Counted from the first letter of the stretch, positions 1 to 7,711 are shown. The stretch is 10,281 nt of DNA from JABCPO02 sp963546185 (GCA_963546185.1 CAUULU010000035.1:1-10281); one strand, 5' to 3'. Made by a program: numbers and translations. Notes: generated by a model not told the origin, from the sequence alone.

Positions 1-2287
1 TCATATCCATCAGGAGCAAAATTGCATTTAGGACATTGGTATAATTATGGACTAACAGATTGTTATGCAAGACTTCAAAAAATGAGAGGATATAATGTAT
101 TTCATCCAATGGGATTTGACTCATTTGGACTTCCAGCAGAAAACTATGCAATAAAAACAGGGGTACATCCAGAAGTATCTACAAAACAAAATATAGAAAA
201 TATGAAGGTACAATTAAGTGAAATGGGCGCATCATTTGATTGGAGTTATGAAATTAAAACACATGAAGAAGAATACTATAAGTGGACACAATGGCTTTTT
301 ACATACCTATACAAAAAAGGACTTGCATATAAGAAAGAAGCACCAGTAAACTTCTGTCCATCATGTAATACAGTTCTTGCAAATGAACAAGTAATACAAG
401 GTGAATGTGAAAGATGTGGAAGCACTATAGAAAGAAGAAAATTAAGTCAATGGTTTTTTAAGATAACAGATTATGCAGAAGAATTATTAACAGGACTTGA
501 AAGATTAGACTGGCCTGAACTTACTAAAAAAATACAACAAAATTGGATAGGAAAAAGTATTGGAGCAGAAATAGAATTTAATGTAGATGGTAAAGACATT
601 GTACTTACAGCATATACAACAAGACCAGATACACTTTATGGGGTATCATTTGTTGCAGTAGCACCAGAATCAGATATAGCAAAAGAGTTAATAACAGAAG
701 ACCATAGAAAAGAAGCAGAAGAATACATACAAAAGACTTTAACAAAGTCAGATATTGAAAGACAGTTTACAGATAGAGAAAAGACACTTGCATATACAGG
801 AAGTTATGCTATAAACCCGATGAGTGGTAAAAAAGTACCAATAATTTTAGCAGATTATGTTTTAGAAAGTTATGGAACAGGTATTGTAATGGGAGTACCT
901 GCACATGATGAAAGAGATATGGAAACAGCTAAAAAATATAATATGGAAATAATACCAGTTATAGATGAAAATGGTATTATGATAAATTCAGATAAATTTA
1001 ATGGATTAAAAGCAGAAGATTTTAAAAAGTTAGTAGTAGAAGAATTAGAAAAACAAGGAAAAGGAAGAGCATCTGTAAAATATAAATTAAAAGACTGGCT
1101 TGTATCAAGACAAAGATATTGGGGAGCACCAATTCCGATAATATATTGTGATGATTGCCGGAGAAGTTGTATTAGAAGAAAAAGATTTACCAGTACTTCT
1201 TCCAAAAGATGTAGAATTTAAACCAGATGGAAAATCACCACTTGCAAAATCAGAAGCATTTGTAAAATGCAAATGTCCAAAATGTGGAAAAGATGCAAAA
1301 AGAGAAGTAGATACATTAGATACATTTGTGTGTTCATCATGGTATGAACTTAGATATCCATTTAACAAAGAAAAGAATGTACCATTTGTTAAAGGTGAAA
1401 TAGATGAATATGTTCCAGTAGATACATATGTAGGAGGAAAAGAACATGCAGCAATGCATCTTATCTATTCAAGATTTATATATAAGGCATTAAGAGATGG
1501 TGGATATTTAAAATCAGATGAACCATTTACAAGATTAATACACCAAGGACTAATACTAGGACCAGATGGTAACAAGATGAGTAAATCAAAAGGAAACACA
1601 GTATCACCAGATGATTATGTAGAAAAATATGGTTCAGATGCATTAAGACTTTGGCTTATGTTTGGATATGCATATGAAGAAGGTGGGCCATGGAATGAAG
1701 ATGGTATAAAAGGTATAAGTAAATATATACAAAGAGTAGAAAATCTAGCAAATAGGATTATAGAAAATGAACAAATAGAAAAAGAAATATCAAAAGAAGA
1801 TTTAGAGGAATTAAAACATATATTAAATAGAACAATATTTGGAGTTGAAAAAGATATTATACGTTTTTCATTTAATACAGCAGTTGCAAAACTTATGGAA
1901 CTTACAAATGAAATGATTAGAATAGAAAACAAATATGGAAATGTAAAAGAACTTAGAGAAACATTTAAAACATTTGTAAACATATTAGCTCCAATGGCAC
2001 CACACTTATCAGAAGAGTTGTGGGAAAAACTTGGAGAAAAAGAAAGTGTACACTTAACTAAATATCCTAAATATGATGAAAATTATTTAGAAAGAAATAC
2101 TATAACAATAGCTGTACAAATAAACGGTAAATTAAAAGATACAATTGAAATAGAAAAAGGTGAAGAAAAAGAAACAGTTTTATCTAAAGCAAAACAAAAA
2201 GATAAGATAATTACAGCACTTGAAGGAAAAGAGATTGTAAAAGAAATATATGTACAAGACAAGATAGTTAATATTGTTGTAAGGTAA
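1..2287 (+). CDS. leuS: leucyl-tRNA synthetase, 5'-truncated by window edge, read through one +1 frameshift
   Basis: This class I aminoacyl-tRNA synthetase charges tRNA-Leu with leucine in the cytoplasm. The gene enters the window in frame 1, about 40 codons after its start; 761 residues are visible, against about 800 for the bacterial family. Counting from base 1, the HIGH-type motif HLGH is at residues 9-12, a zinc-ribbon at C119/C122/C136/C139, the CP1 editing domain with its threonine-rich TTRPDT at 206-211 and HDERD at 302-306, and KMSKS at 525-529 (bases 1574-1588). A second Cys cluster (CDDCG, then CKCPKCG) follows the editing domain, and a normal C-terminal domain ends at TAA 2285-2287. 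Frame 1 runs to TGC 1156-1158. An extra C at 1159 then requires a +1 shift to GGA 1160-1162, after which frame 2 continues to the stop. Without the shift, translation ends at 1221, losing the KMSKS half. Both halves are otherwise intact, so I call one functional gene rather than a pseudogene. Confidence 0.95.
1156..1162 (+). other. CGGA +1 recoding site 1 (leuS)
   Basis: The reading is TGC, then CGG in register. Skipping C1159 gives GGA (Gly) and continues as GEVVLEEKDLP, completing the CDDCG zinc-knuckle pattern expected here. The unshifted frame reaches TAA at 1219-1221. The P-site codon TGC cannot re-pair on the +1 triplet GCC. Confidence 0.85.
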
Positions 2288-2294
2288 GAATAAT

Positions 2295-2320
2295 AGCAGG
2301 AAGAAGTATCCTGCTTTTTT
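2295..2320 (+). terminator. rho-independent terminator of leuS
   Basis: A perfect 7-bp stem, AGCAGGA (2295-2301) with TCCTGCT (2309-2315), has a 7-base loop and runs directly into six T. It starts 8 bases after the leuS stop codon. Confidence 0.9.
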
Positions 2321-2334
2321 ACATTTAAAGAATA

Positions 2335-2363
2335 TTCACATAAACTTAAAATTATGTTAATAT
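2335..2363 (+). promoter_or_regulatory. predicted sigma-A-type promoter for the 2423 gene
   Basis: The -35-like TTCACA (2335-2340) is separated by 17 bases from the -10-like TAATAT (2358-2363), which carries an extended -10 TG at 2355-2356. It lies between the leuS terminator and the next gene, which would give a leader of roughly 50 bases. This is a pattern match only. Confidence 0.5.
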
Positions 2364-2406
2364 ATAAATATACAATATTGGAGATTCTATAGAAATAATT
2401 ATTTTT

Positions 2407-2413
2407 AGAGGAG
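2407..2413 (+). promoter_or_regulatory. ribosome binding site deciding the 2423 start
   Basis: AGAGGAG ends 9 bases before ATG 2423. The in-frame ATG at 2414 directly abuts the Shine-Dalgarno sequence and so cannot be served by it; 2423 is therefore chosen. Confidence 0.75.
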
Positions 2414-2422
2414 ATGATTCAA

Positions 2423-2917
2423 ATGATAAGATTAAGCTTAGTAATATTAACATTAACAGCAGTTAATATGTTTGGACAAAATAATCCAAACTCGAATAGA
2501 AAGACAAATTTAAATGTTGATTACTCAAGTTTTTTTGAGTATGAAAGAAATACTCAAAAAAAAGTAGAGGATATTGATTTTGGCAATTTTAAAGAAAAAG
2601 TTCAGATTGTAAATATTGCAGAAACCTTAGGAAAAACCTTCATTATTGAAGGAAAAGCCTATATCTTATTACAAGATAATGTGATGTTAATAGGAAAAGT
2701 TAATTCAGAAGGGAGAGTAGATACTGAAAGAAAAGTAAAATTCGAAAAACTTGATGATAATTGTATTTCAGAGGATAATGGAAATACATGTTTTACTATT
2801 CGTAGTAAAACAATGTTGCCAGAAAGAATAAAAGTATCCAATGGAAAAACAATTTCAGTGGGAAAATGGAAGGATCCAAAATTCTACGAATTTTTATTAA
2901 AGTGGAAAAATAAATAA
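2423..2917 (+). CDS. putative secreted two-cysteine protein, function unknown
   Basis: This 164-residue protein is not one I recognise. The N-terminus MIRLSLVILTLTAVNMFGQ has one basic residue followed by a hydrophobic stretch, as in a signal peptide or membrane anchor. After that comes an Asn/Lys-rich segment and then a compact domain with the order C-x8-C, LP, IK, GKW. The two cysteines could form a disulphide outside the cell (inference). The end of this protein resembles that of the 7725 gene (C-x4-C, LP, IK, GSW), suggesting a small paralogous family in this genome. It has its own predicted promoter, a good ribosome binding site and a terminator behind it, so it is probably transcribed alone. 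No recoding site is present. Nothing indicates an enzyme. The gene call is secure; the export call is moderate. Confidence 0.8.
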   Translation: MIRLSLVILTLTAVNMFGQNNPNSNRKTNLNVDYSSFFEYERNTQKKVEDIDFGNFKEKVQIVNIAETLGKTFIIEGKAYILLQDNVMLIGKVNSEGRVDTERKVKFEKLDDNCISEDNGNTCFTIRSKTMLPERIKVSNGKTISVGKWKDPKFYEFLLKWKNK

Positions 2918-2979
2918 GGATACAAGCCTAGTTAGGGGATTTTTATACCCCATTAAAAGTATAGAACCATAAATAATAG

Positions 2980-3011
2980 ACACCTAAATATTTAACATTT
3001 AGGTGTTTTTT
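2980..3011 (+). terminator. rho-independent terminator of the 2423 gene
   Basis: A perfect 10-bp stem, ACACCTAAAT (2980-2989) with ATTTAGGTGT (2997-3006), has a 7-base loop and is followed by a T run to 3011. A smaller GGGG/CCCC hairpin (2935-2951) lies between the stop codon and this stem. It has no T tail, so I do not call it a terminator. Confidence 0.88.
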
Positions 3012-3033
3012 GAATATAAATAATTATAATACT

Positions 3034-3063
3034 GTTACAAAGATGGAAAATGTAATATATATA
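3034..3063 (+). promoter_or_regulatory. predicted promoter of the first LRR gene, duplicated element
   Basis: GTTACAAA (3034-3041), four bases, GAAAAT, six bases, then TATATA (3058-3063). The same arrangement with identical spacing precedes the second LRR gene (5055-5084). GTTACA could serve as -35 and TATATA or the overlapping TATAAG as -10. Exact hexamer assignment is uncertain; the conservation between the two copies is clear. Confidence 0.5.
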
Positions 3064-3094
3064 AGATAATATTTATGCAGAAGATTATATATAC

Positions 3095-3102
3095 AAAGGA
3101 GA
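3095..3102 (+). promoter_or_regulatory. ribosome binding site deciding the 3108 start
   Basis: AAAGGAGA lies 5 bases before ATG 3108. The upstream in-frame ATG at 3075 has no Shine-Dalgarno sequence and would place extra residues before the prepilin-type leader, so it is rejected. Confidence 0.8.
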
Positions 3103-3107
3103 AATGG

Positions 3108-4991
3108 ATGATAAGACAAAATAAACGAGGAGTGACATTAGTAGCATTAGCTATTACTATCATAATAATGTTATTGCTAGCAGGTATAGTAATTCAAATG
3201 ACATTAGGTGATAATGGACTAATAGCAAAATCAACTCAAGCAAAAATAGACCAAGCAAAAGAAGAATTATATGAAACTGCAAGGTTAGAATATTTAACAT
3301 TAAAAACAAAAGCTATATCAAAAGATGAAGAAGAGCCACCAGTAAGTGAAGTATTATCTGCAGCAGGATTTTTAGCAAAATATGATGTTAATGGAGATAA
3401 TATAACAGATAAAAAAGGTGAAGTAATAGATACTAAAGATAACTTATTATCAAAATTATCTGGAATGGCAGGCTCAGGTTCTGGTGGACATAGTACACCA
3501 AGTACGCCATCAGCACCAGAAACACCAACTCCACAGACATATCCAGAACAAAGTTATCCAAAAACAATTGATGGAGTAACAATACAAGAACATGATAAAG
3601 ATAAAATGATATTAAAGATAAATATAAAAGAACATACAAAACTAGCTATAAGATATTATAATACATATATTCCAGATCCATATAATATAGAAGTAGAATG
3701 GGGAAATTGGGGATATGATGTATTTAGGCCGGATTATAGCGGGTCTACAAATGGAGAACATGAATATTATCCTGGCGAATATATAATGAAGATAAAAGGA
3801 GCAAAATCTTTTTCATTAGAAAGTGCAGAATGGAGAATTGATAAATTTGAAGTAACAGTACTGCACTGGGGGAAATTTGAAGAAGATCCTAATGAACAAA
3901 ACAATATAAGACTTAATTCGGTAAAAGATATAAAAATGCCAGAACCTAATGATGTAACAGTTACATATGAGCAAGCAACGATAACAAATATACCAGAAGA
4001 CTTATTTAAGTATAAGCCAACAAGGAAATTAATAAGTTCTTTTCAGAATAGTTATAATATAACAAGCATACCAGAAAACTTATTTAAGTATAATATAGGT
4101 ATGCAAAGAATTGAAAATTTATTTGCGTGGTGTATTAATATAACTAGTATTCCAGAGGGATTGTTGCGATATAATCAAAATTTAACTCAGATTAATAATA
4201 TATTCTCAGGTTCTAAATCGACAACAATACCAGAAAATTTATTTAAGTATAATACTAACTTATTAAATATATCAGGGATATTTGTGAATTCACAAGTAAG
4301 AACAATTCCGGAAGATTTATTTAAATATAATACTAAGTTAGAAACTATAAGTGCAGTTTGTTCAACATGTATTAATATAACAAATATCCCAGAAAACTTA
4401 TTTAAATATAATACAGAAGTATTAAATTTTAATAATGTATTAAATAATTTAAATAGTGTTGAGAATATCCCAGAAAATATATTTAAGTATAATACTAAGG
4501 TGCGTAATTTTACTAATGCATTTGTAGGTAATACTAAATTAAAATCAATACCAGAAAATCTATTTAAATATAATACAAAAGCAACAGAATTTATATGTGT
4601 ATTTGGAAGTTGTACAAATATAGAAAGTATACCAGAAAATCTATTTAAATATAATACAGAAGCAAGAAGTTTCTCATCAACATTTTCAGGGCTATCAAAA
4701 TTAGAAAATATCCCAGGAAACTTATTTGATAATAATCCTGAAGCAGCAGATTTTAGTAGTACATTTTCAAACTGTACTAAATTAACGAGTATACCATGGA
4801 ACTTATTTCAAAATAATAATAATAATGCAAGTATTTTTATAGGAACATTTGCTCATTGTAATTCATTAACATACTTAAGTTTACCAAGTAGATTATACTC
4901 ATTACAGGAATCACAATATAGGGGAATATTTGCAGGATGTACTAATGCACATAATTATAGTAGTATTCCAGAATCTTGGAAGGGCTGGTAA
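3108..4991 (+). CDS. prepilin-like, membrane-anchored leucine-rich-repeat surface protein, copy 1
   Basis: A 627-residue protein. Residues 1-8 form a basic leader ending KRG, followed by VTLVALAI and a hydrophobic helix to about residue 30, as in type IV prepilin-like proteins cleaved after Gly8. The usual Glu at +5 is Ala here. A charged helix runs to about residue 65. A Pro/Thr/Ser linker lies at about 121-150 and a conserved middle domain of unknown fold at about 150-290. Eleven repeats of 26-28 residues follow, with the pattern IPENLFKYNT...F..C..L.S, resembling BspA-like/DUF285-type leucine-rich repeats. A cap (SLQESQYRGIF, then IPESWKGW) closes the protein. The N-terminus would hold it in the membrane or a pilus-like fibre with the LRR array outside, probably for adhesion or ligand binding (inference). 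The neighbouring gene is a close paralogue. The sequence is continuous, without recoding sites. Confidence 0.88.
   Translation: MIRQNKRGVTLVALAITIIIMLLLAGIVIQMTLGDNGLIAKSTQAKIDQAKEELYETARLEYLTLKTKAISKDEEEPPVSEVLSAAGFLAKYDVNGDNITDKKGEVIDTKDNLLSKLSGMAGSGSGGHSTPSTPSAPETPTPQTYPEQSYPKTIDGVTIQEHDKDKMILKINIKEHTKLAIRYYNTYIPDPYNIEVEWGNWGYDVFRPDYSGSTNGEHEYYPGEYIMKIKGAKSFSLESAEWRIDKFEVTVLHWGKFEEDPNEQNNIRLNSVKDIKMPEPNDVTVTYEQATITNIPEDLFKYKPTRKLISSFQNSYNITSIPENLFKYNIGMQRIENLFAWCINITSIPEGLLRYNQNLTQINNIFSGSKSTTIPENLFKYNTNLLNISGIFVNSQVRTIPEDLFKYNTKLETISAVCSTCINITNIPENLFKYNTEVLNFNNVLNNLNSVENIPENIFKYNTKVRNFTNAFVGNTKLKSIPENLFKYNTKATEFICVFGSCTNIESIPENLFKYNTEARSFSSTFSGLSKLENIPGNLFDNNPEAADFSSTFSNCTKLTSIPWNLFQNNNNNASIFIGTFAHCNSLTYLSLPSRLYSLQESQYRGIFAGCTNAHNYSSIPESWKGW
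3988..4987 (+). repeat. LRR-type coding repeat array, 11 units
   Basis: A unit of roughly 78-84 bases encodes IPENLFKYNT plus a variable second half ending in a Leu/Ile-x-Ser/Asn step. Units 6-9 keep the most regular IPEN(L/I)FKYNT(E/K) core; units 10-11 are degenerate (IPGNLFDNN, IPWNLFQNN) and lead into the C-terminal cap. Confidence 0.85.
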
Positions 4992-5008
4992 TTAAAATAA
5001 TATATATT

Positions 5009-5036
5009 AAAGTCTAAGTTATTTAACTTAGGCTTT
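5009..5036 (+). terminator. stem-loop after the first LRR gene, weak terminator or attenuator
   Basis: A 12-bp stem with one G-T wobble pairs 5009-5020 (AAAGTCTAAGTT) with 5025-5036 (AACTTAGGCTTT) around a 4-base ATTT loop. The stem is strong, but only short interrupted T runs follow, so termination may be partial and some transcription may continue into the second LRR gene. Confidence 0.6.
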
Positions 5037-5054
5037 AGTTATATTAAGAATATT

Positions 5055-5084
5055 GTTACAAATCTAGAAAATTATCTATATATA
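5055..5084 (+). promoter_or_regulatory. predicted promoter of the second LRR gene, duplicated element
   Basis: GTTACAAA (5055-5062), four bases, GAAAAT, six bases, TATATA (5079-5084), matching the element at 3034-3063. An overlapping TATAAT (5081-5086) is another possible -10. Conservation of the motifs while the spacer bases differ suggests that the blocks are functional. Confidence 0.5.
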
Positions 5085-5112
5085 ATATACTATAAAAATA
5101 TAATAATAAAAT

Positions 5113-5117
5113 GGAGG
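5113..5117 (+). promoter_or_regulatory. ribosome binding site deciding a GTG start at 5123
   Basis: GGAGG lies 5 bases before GTG 5123. The ATG at 5111 overlaps this Shine-Dalgarno sequence, so GTG 5123 is preferred. It gives the leader KKIQKKKG, comparable with copy 1. Confidence 0.75.
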
Positions 5118-5122
5118 AAATA

Positions 5123-7084
5123 GTGAAAAAAATACAAAAGAAAAAAGGAGTAACATTAGTAGCATTAGCAATTACAATAATAATAATGTTATTATTAGCA
5201 GGAGTAGTAATGCAAATGGCTTTGGGGGATAATGGACTTATAGCAAAAGTTAGTCAATCTAAAATTGAACAAGCAAGAGCAGAACTATATGAAACGGCAA
5301 AAATAGAATACCTTAGTTTGAAGACAAAGGCGATAGCAAAAGATGAAGAAGAACCACCAGTAAGTGAGGTATTATCTGCATCAGGATTTTTGGCAAAATA
5401 TGATGTTAACGGAGATAATATAACAGATAAAAAAGGTGAAGTGATAGATACTAAAGATAACTTATTAGCAAAATTATCTGGAATGGTAAGCTTAGGTTCT
5501 GGTGGGCATACGACACCAAGTACGCCATCAGCACCAGAAACACCAAGTCCACAACCATATCCAGAACAAAGTTATCCAAAGACAATAGATGGAGTAACAA
5601 TATATGAACATGATAAAGATAAAATGATATTAAAGATAAAGATAAAAGAACAAACGAAACTAGCAATAAGACAAAATACATATATTCCAGATCCATATAA
5701 TGTAGAAGTAGAATGGGGGAATTGGGGATATGATGTCTTTAGGCCGGATTATAGTGGGTCTGCAAATGGAGAACATGAATATTATCCGGGTGAATATACA
5801 ATGAAAATAACAGGGGCTAAATCTTTCTCTTTAGAAAGTGGAGAATGGAGAGATGATAAATATGAAATAACAGTACTTCACTGGGGAAAATTTGAATCTG
5901 ATCCTAATGAACAAAACAATATAAGACTTAATTCAGTAAAAGATATAAAAATGCCAGAACCTAATGATGTAACAGTTGAATATAATCAAGCATTATTATC
6001 AAATGTTCCAGAAGACTTATTTAAGTACAAACCTACAAGAAAGAAAATTAGTTTTTTCCAAAATTCTCAAAATATAACAAGTATTCCAGAAGATTTATAT
6101 AAATATAATACTGGAATGATAGATGCATCATATGTATTTCATGGATGTAATAACATAACAAGTATACCAGAGGGATTATTCAAATATAATAAGAATTTGA
6201 TTAGCATTAGTATGATGTTTTCAAATAATAAAATAACAAATATTCCGGAGAATTTATTTAAATATAATACTGAGTTGAGATCAATATCATATTTATTTGC
6301 GGCTACTAAAGTCTCAAATATTCCAGAAAATCTATTTAAGTATAATACAAAATTACAGACGATTAGCTTATTATTTAGTGGAAGTAATGAAATAAAAACA
6401 GTTCCAGAAGATTTATTTAAATATAATACAGAAGTATTAAATTTTAATTCTGTATTGAGTAATCTTCGAAATTTAGAAAGTATACCAGAAAATTTATTTA
6501 AGTATAATATAAAAGCAATAAATTTTCAAAATGCATTTACGGGCAATGAAAAATTAAAAATAATACCAGAAAATCTATTTAAAAATAATATAGAAGCAAA
6601 TGATTTCTCAGGAACATTTCAAGGTTGCCAAGAATTGGAAAGTATTCCGGAAAATTTATTTAGTAATAATAGTAAAGTAATTAATTTTATTTATACATTC
6701 TATGGTTTAAAGAAATTAAAAGCAATACCAGAAAATTTATTTAAGAATAATATAGAAGCAGAGAATTTTGGAGGTGTGTTTCAAGGTTGCATAGAAATAG
6801 AAAATATCCCAGAAAACTTATTTGATAAAAATTTAGAAGCAAAAGATTTTAATTCTAGTTTTTTAGGCTGTATTAAATTAAATAATATACCATGGAACTT
6901 ATTTCAAAATAATAATAAGTCTAATAATTTTGTAACAACATTTTCAGATTGTATTTCATTAACATATGTAAATTTACCAAATAGATGCTATTCATTACAA
7001 GAATCACAATATAGGGGAATATTTAGAGGATGTAATAATGCATATAATTATGATAGTATTCCAGAATCATGGAAGAGCTGGTAA
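5123..7084 (+). CDS. prepilin-like, membrane-anchored leucine-rich-repeat surface protein, copy 2
   Basis: A 653-residue paralogue of the 3108 gene with the same architecture. A lysine-rich leader ends at Gly9, followed by VTLVALAITIIIMLLLAGVV as membrane helix and prepilin-like segment, a charged helix, a Pro/Thr/Ser linker at about 120-150, a conserved middle domain (IPDPYNVEVEWGNWGYDVF, then YYPGEYTMKI), twelve LRR-type repeats from residue 294, and the cap ending IPESWKSW. The first ~300 residues are nearly identical to copy 1, while the repeats have diverged strongly; it has one more repeat than copy 1, which accounts for the 26-residue length difference. No clear terminator follows, so its transcript may enter the 7201 gene. 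A probable surface protein with variable binding specificity (inference); partners are unknown. Confidence 0.88.
   Translation: MKKIQKKKGVTLVALAITIIIMLLLAGVVMQMALGDNGLIAKVSQSKIEQARAELYETAKIEYLSLKTKAIAKDEEEPPVSEVLSASGFLAKYDVNGDNITDKKGEVIDTKDNLLAKLSGMVSLGSGGHTTPSTPSAPETPSPQPYPEQSYPKTIDGVTIYEHDKDKMILKIKIKEQTKLAIRQNTYIPDPYNVEVEWGNWGYDVFRPDYSGSANGEHEYYPGEYTMKITGAKSFSLESGEWRDDKYEITVLHWGKFESDPNEQNNIRLNSVKDIKMPEPNDVTVEYNQALLSNVPEDLFKYKPTRKKISFFQNSQNITSIPEDLYKYNTGMIDASYVFHGCNNITSIPEGLFKYNKNLISISMMFSNNKITNIPENLFKYNTELRSISYLFAATKVSNIPENLFKYNTKLQTISLLFSGSNEIKTVPEDLFKYNTEVLNFNSVLSNLRNLESIPENLFKYNIKAINFQNAFTGNEKLKIIPENLFKNNIEANDFSGTFQGCQELESIPENLFSNNSKVINFIYTFYGLKKLKAIPENLFKNNIEAENFGGVFQGCIEIENIPENLFDKNLEAKDFNSSFLGCIKLNNIPWNLFQNNNKSNNFVTTFSDCISLTYVNLPNRCYSLQESQYRGIFRGCNNAYNYDSIPESWKSW
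6002..7081 (+). repeat. LRR-type coding repeat array, 12 units
   Basis: Same unit as the 3988-4987 array, with one extra copy. Units 8-11 read IPENLFKNN, IPENLFSNN, IPENLFKNN and IPENLFDKN; units 8 and 10 both end FQGC, and the extra unit is probably one of this group. The final unit, IPWNLFQNNN, and the cap match copy 1. Confidence 0.85.
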
Positions 7085-7104
7085 TATATTATAAAATTTA
7101 AGGA

Positions 7105-7132
7105 TTGAAAAATATAAAAATAGTGATATACT
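7105..7132 (+). promoter_or_regulatory. predicted sigma-A-type promoter for the 7201 gene
   Basis: TTGAAA (7105-7110), 16 bases, TATACT (7127-7132), with an extended -10 TG at 7124-7125. The string TGATATACT recurs immediately before recD2. The leader, about 60 bases long, contains TAATAAAA (7141-7148), which could pair with TTTTATTA (7178-7185) just before the ribosome binding site. That pairing is all A-T and probably weak. Confidence 0.55.
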
Positions 7133-7184
7133 TATTTTAGTAATAAAATAAAAAAATAATCTAATGATACAGAATTGTTTTATT

Positions 7185-7191
7185 AGAGGAG
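7185..7191 (+). promoter_or_regulatory. ribosome binding site deciding a GTG start at 7201
   Basis: AGAGGAG stands 9 bases before GTG 7201 and 18 bases before the in-frame ATG 7210, so GTG is the better start. Confidence 0.6.
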
Positions 7192-7200
7192 AAAGAGAGA

Positions 7201-7512
7201 GTGGTTATAATGTTACTAAAGGTTGGTATAAACAAAAAAGGAATCAATGGTGACGTTGATTCCTATATTTTTAATCAAAAATTTTCATTTTCTGATATAG
7301 AAAAAATGAAAAGAAAGGTACAAGAATATATTCAAGCAATACCAGTTGAATATACTGAAATAGAATTGTATCAATATGATACTAATTCAATTTCAAAGAT
7401 TGAATTTATTCAAGTTATTAGAGCTTTTATTACAACAGAAAGAAAAATAATTGTTTACAATATGGTATACAACAATGAGTCTCAAGAATATATAAGACAT
7501 AGAATAAAATAG
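7201..7512 (+). CDS. small protein of unknown function
   Basis: A 103-residue protein I do not recognise. There is no signal peptide, membrane segment or cysteine. It reads as a compact mixed alpha/beta protein: a short strand (MLLKVGINKKG), an Asp/Tyr-containing turn, an amphipathic Lys/Glu-rich helix (SFSDIEKMKRKVQEYIQAI), then strands rich in Ile, Tyr and Val, ending HRIK. It is probably cytoplasmic (inference). It has its own predicted promoter and a strong terminator behind it, and follows the second LRR gene at 116 bases, so co-expression with that gene by read-through is possible but not shown. The start could also be ATG 7210, three residues later. The gene call rests on the ribosome binding site, promoter and terminator framing; no function is suggested. 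Confidence 0.7.
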   Translation: MVIMLLKVGINKKGINGDVDSYIFNQKFSFSDIEKMKRKVQEYIQAIPVEYTEIELYQYDTNSISKIEFIQVIRAFITTERKIIVYNMVYNNESQEYIRHRIK

Positions 7513-7549
7513 TCTTATATTATATTGTGATAAAATTAAATTTAAAAAG

Positions 7550-7586
7550 TACACTATTAATTTAAAAGATTAATAGTGTATTTTTT
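7550..7586 (+). terminator. rho-independent terminator of the 7201 gene
   Basis: A perfect 12-bp stem pairs 7550-7561 (TACACTATTAAT) with 7569-7580 (ATTAATAGTGTA) around a 7-base loop, followed by six T (7581-7586). Confidence 0.9.
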
Positions 7587-7633
7587 ATATCCTATAAATG
7601 GTATATATAAGTTATTAACATATTAAAGTGTGG

Positions 7634-7662
7634 TTGACATAAAGCTGATATAAAGTTATACT
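7634..7662 (+). promoter_or_regulatory. strong sigma-A-type promoter for the 7725 gene
   Basis: A consensus -35 TTGACA (7634-7639) with a 17-base spacer and TATACT (7657-7662) as -10. The -10 overlaps a small inverted repeat, ACTAT-T-ATAGT (7660-7670), which could be an operator. The predicted leader is about 55 bases. Confidence 0.75.
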
Positions 7663-7687
7663 ATTATAGTAACAAAAAATAAATTAA

Positions 7688-7711
7688 TATATGTATAAAA
7701 TTATACATATA
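7688..7711 (+). repeat. inverted repeat in the leader of the 7725 gene
   Basis: ATATGTATAA (7689-7698) and TTATACATAT (7701-7710) are perfect inverse complements separated by AA, and one further T-A pair (7688/7711) extends the symmetry. It sits directly before the ribosome binding site, fitting either a dyad operator or a hairpin that affects translation. Confidence 0.6.

Noticed and set aside
1147..1170. Regulated programmed frameshift like that of prfB
   Set aside because: prfB-type shifts use a stop codon in the A site and an upstream Shine-Dalgarno-like stimulator. Neither is present at any of the seven sites.
870..1983. Minus-strand open frames opposite leuS
   Set aside because: Low-complexity antisense shadows without ribosome binding sites or recognisable domains.
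1..2287. leuS as two genes, with a second start near 1148
   Set aside because: The ATG at 1148 lies inside the continuous leuS alignment and has no ribosome binding site. The two frames join cleanly at C1159.
2935..2951. GGGG/CCCC hairpin after the 2423 gene as a terminator
   Set aside because: Its stem is only 4 bp and its T bases are in the loop rather than after the stem. The real terminator is the 10-bp stem at 2980-3011.
3433..5696. Minus-strand open frames of 68 and 81 codons opposite the two LRR genes
   Set aside because: They lie at the same place in both copies only because the coding strand is duplicated. The composition is that of a reversed AT-rich frame.
3988..7081. CRISPR-like regular repeats
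   Set aside because: The ~78-base periodicity comes from in-frame protein repeats with variable copies. There are no identical direct repeats with unique spacers.
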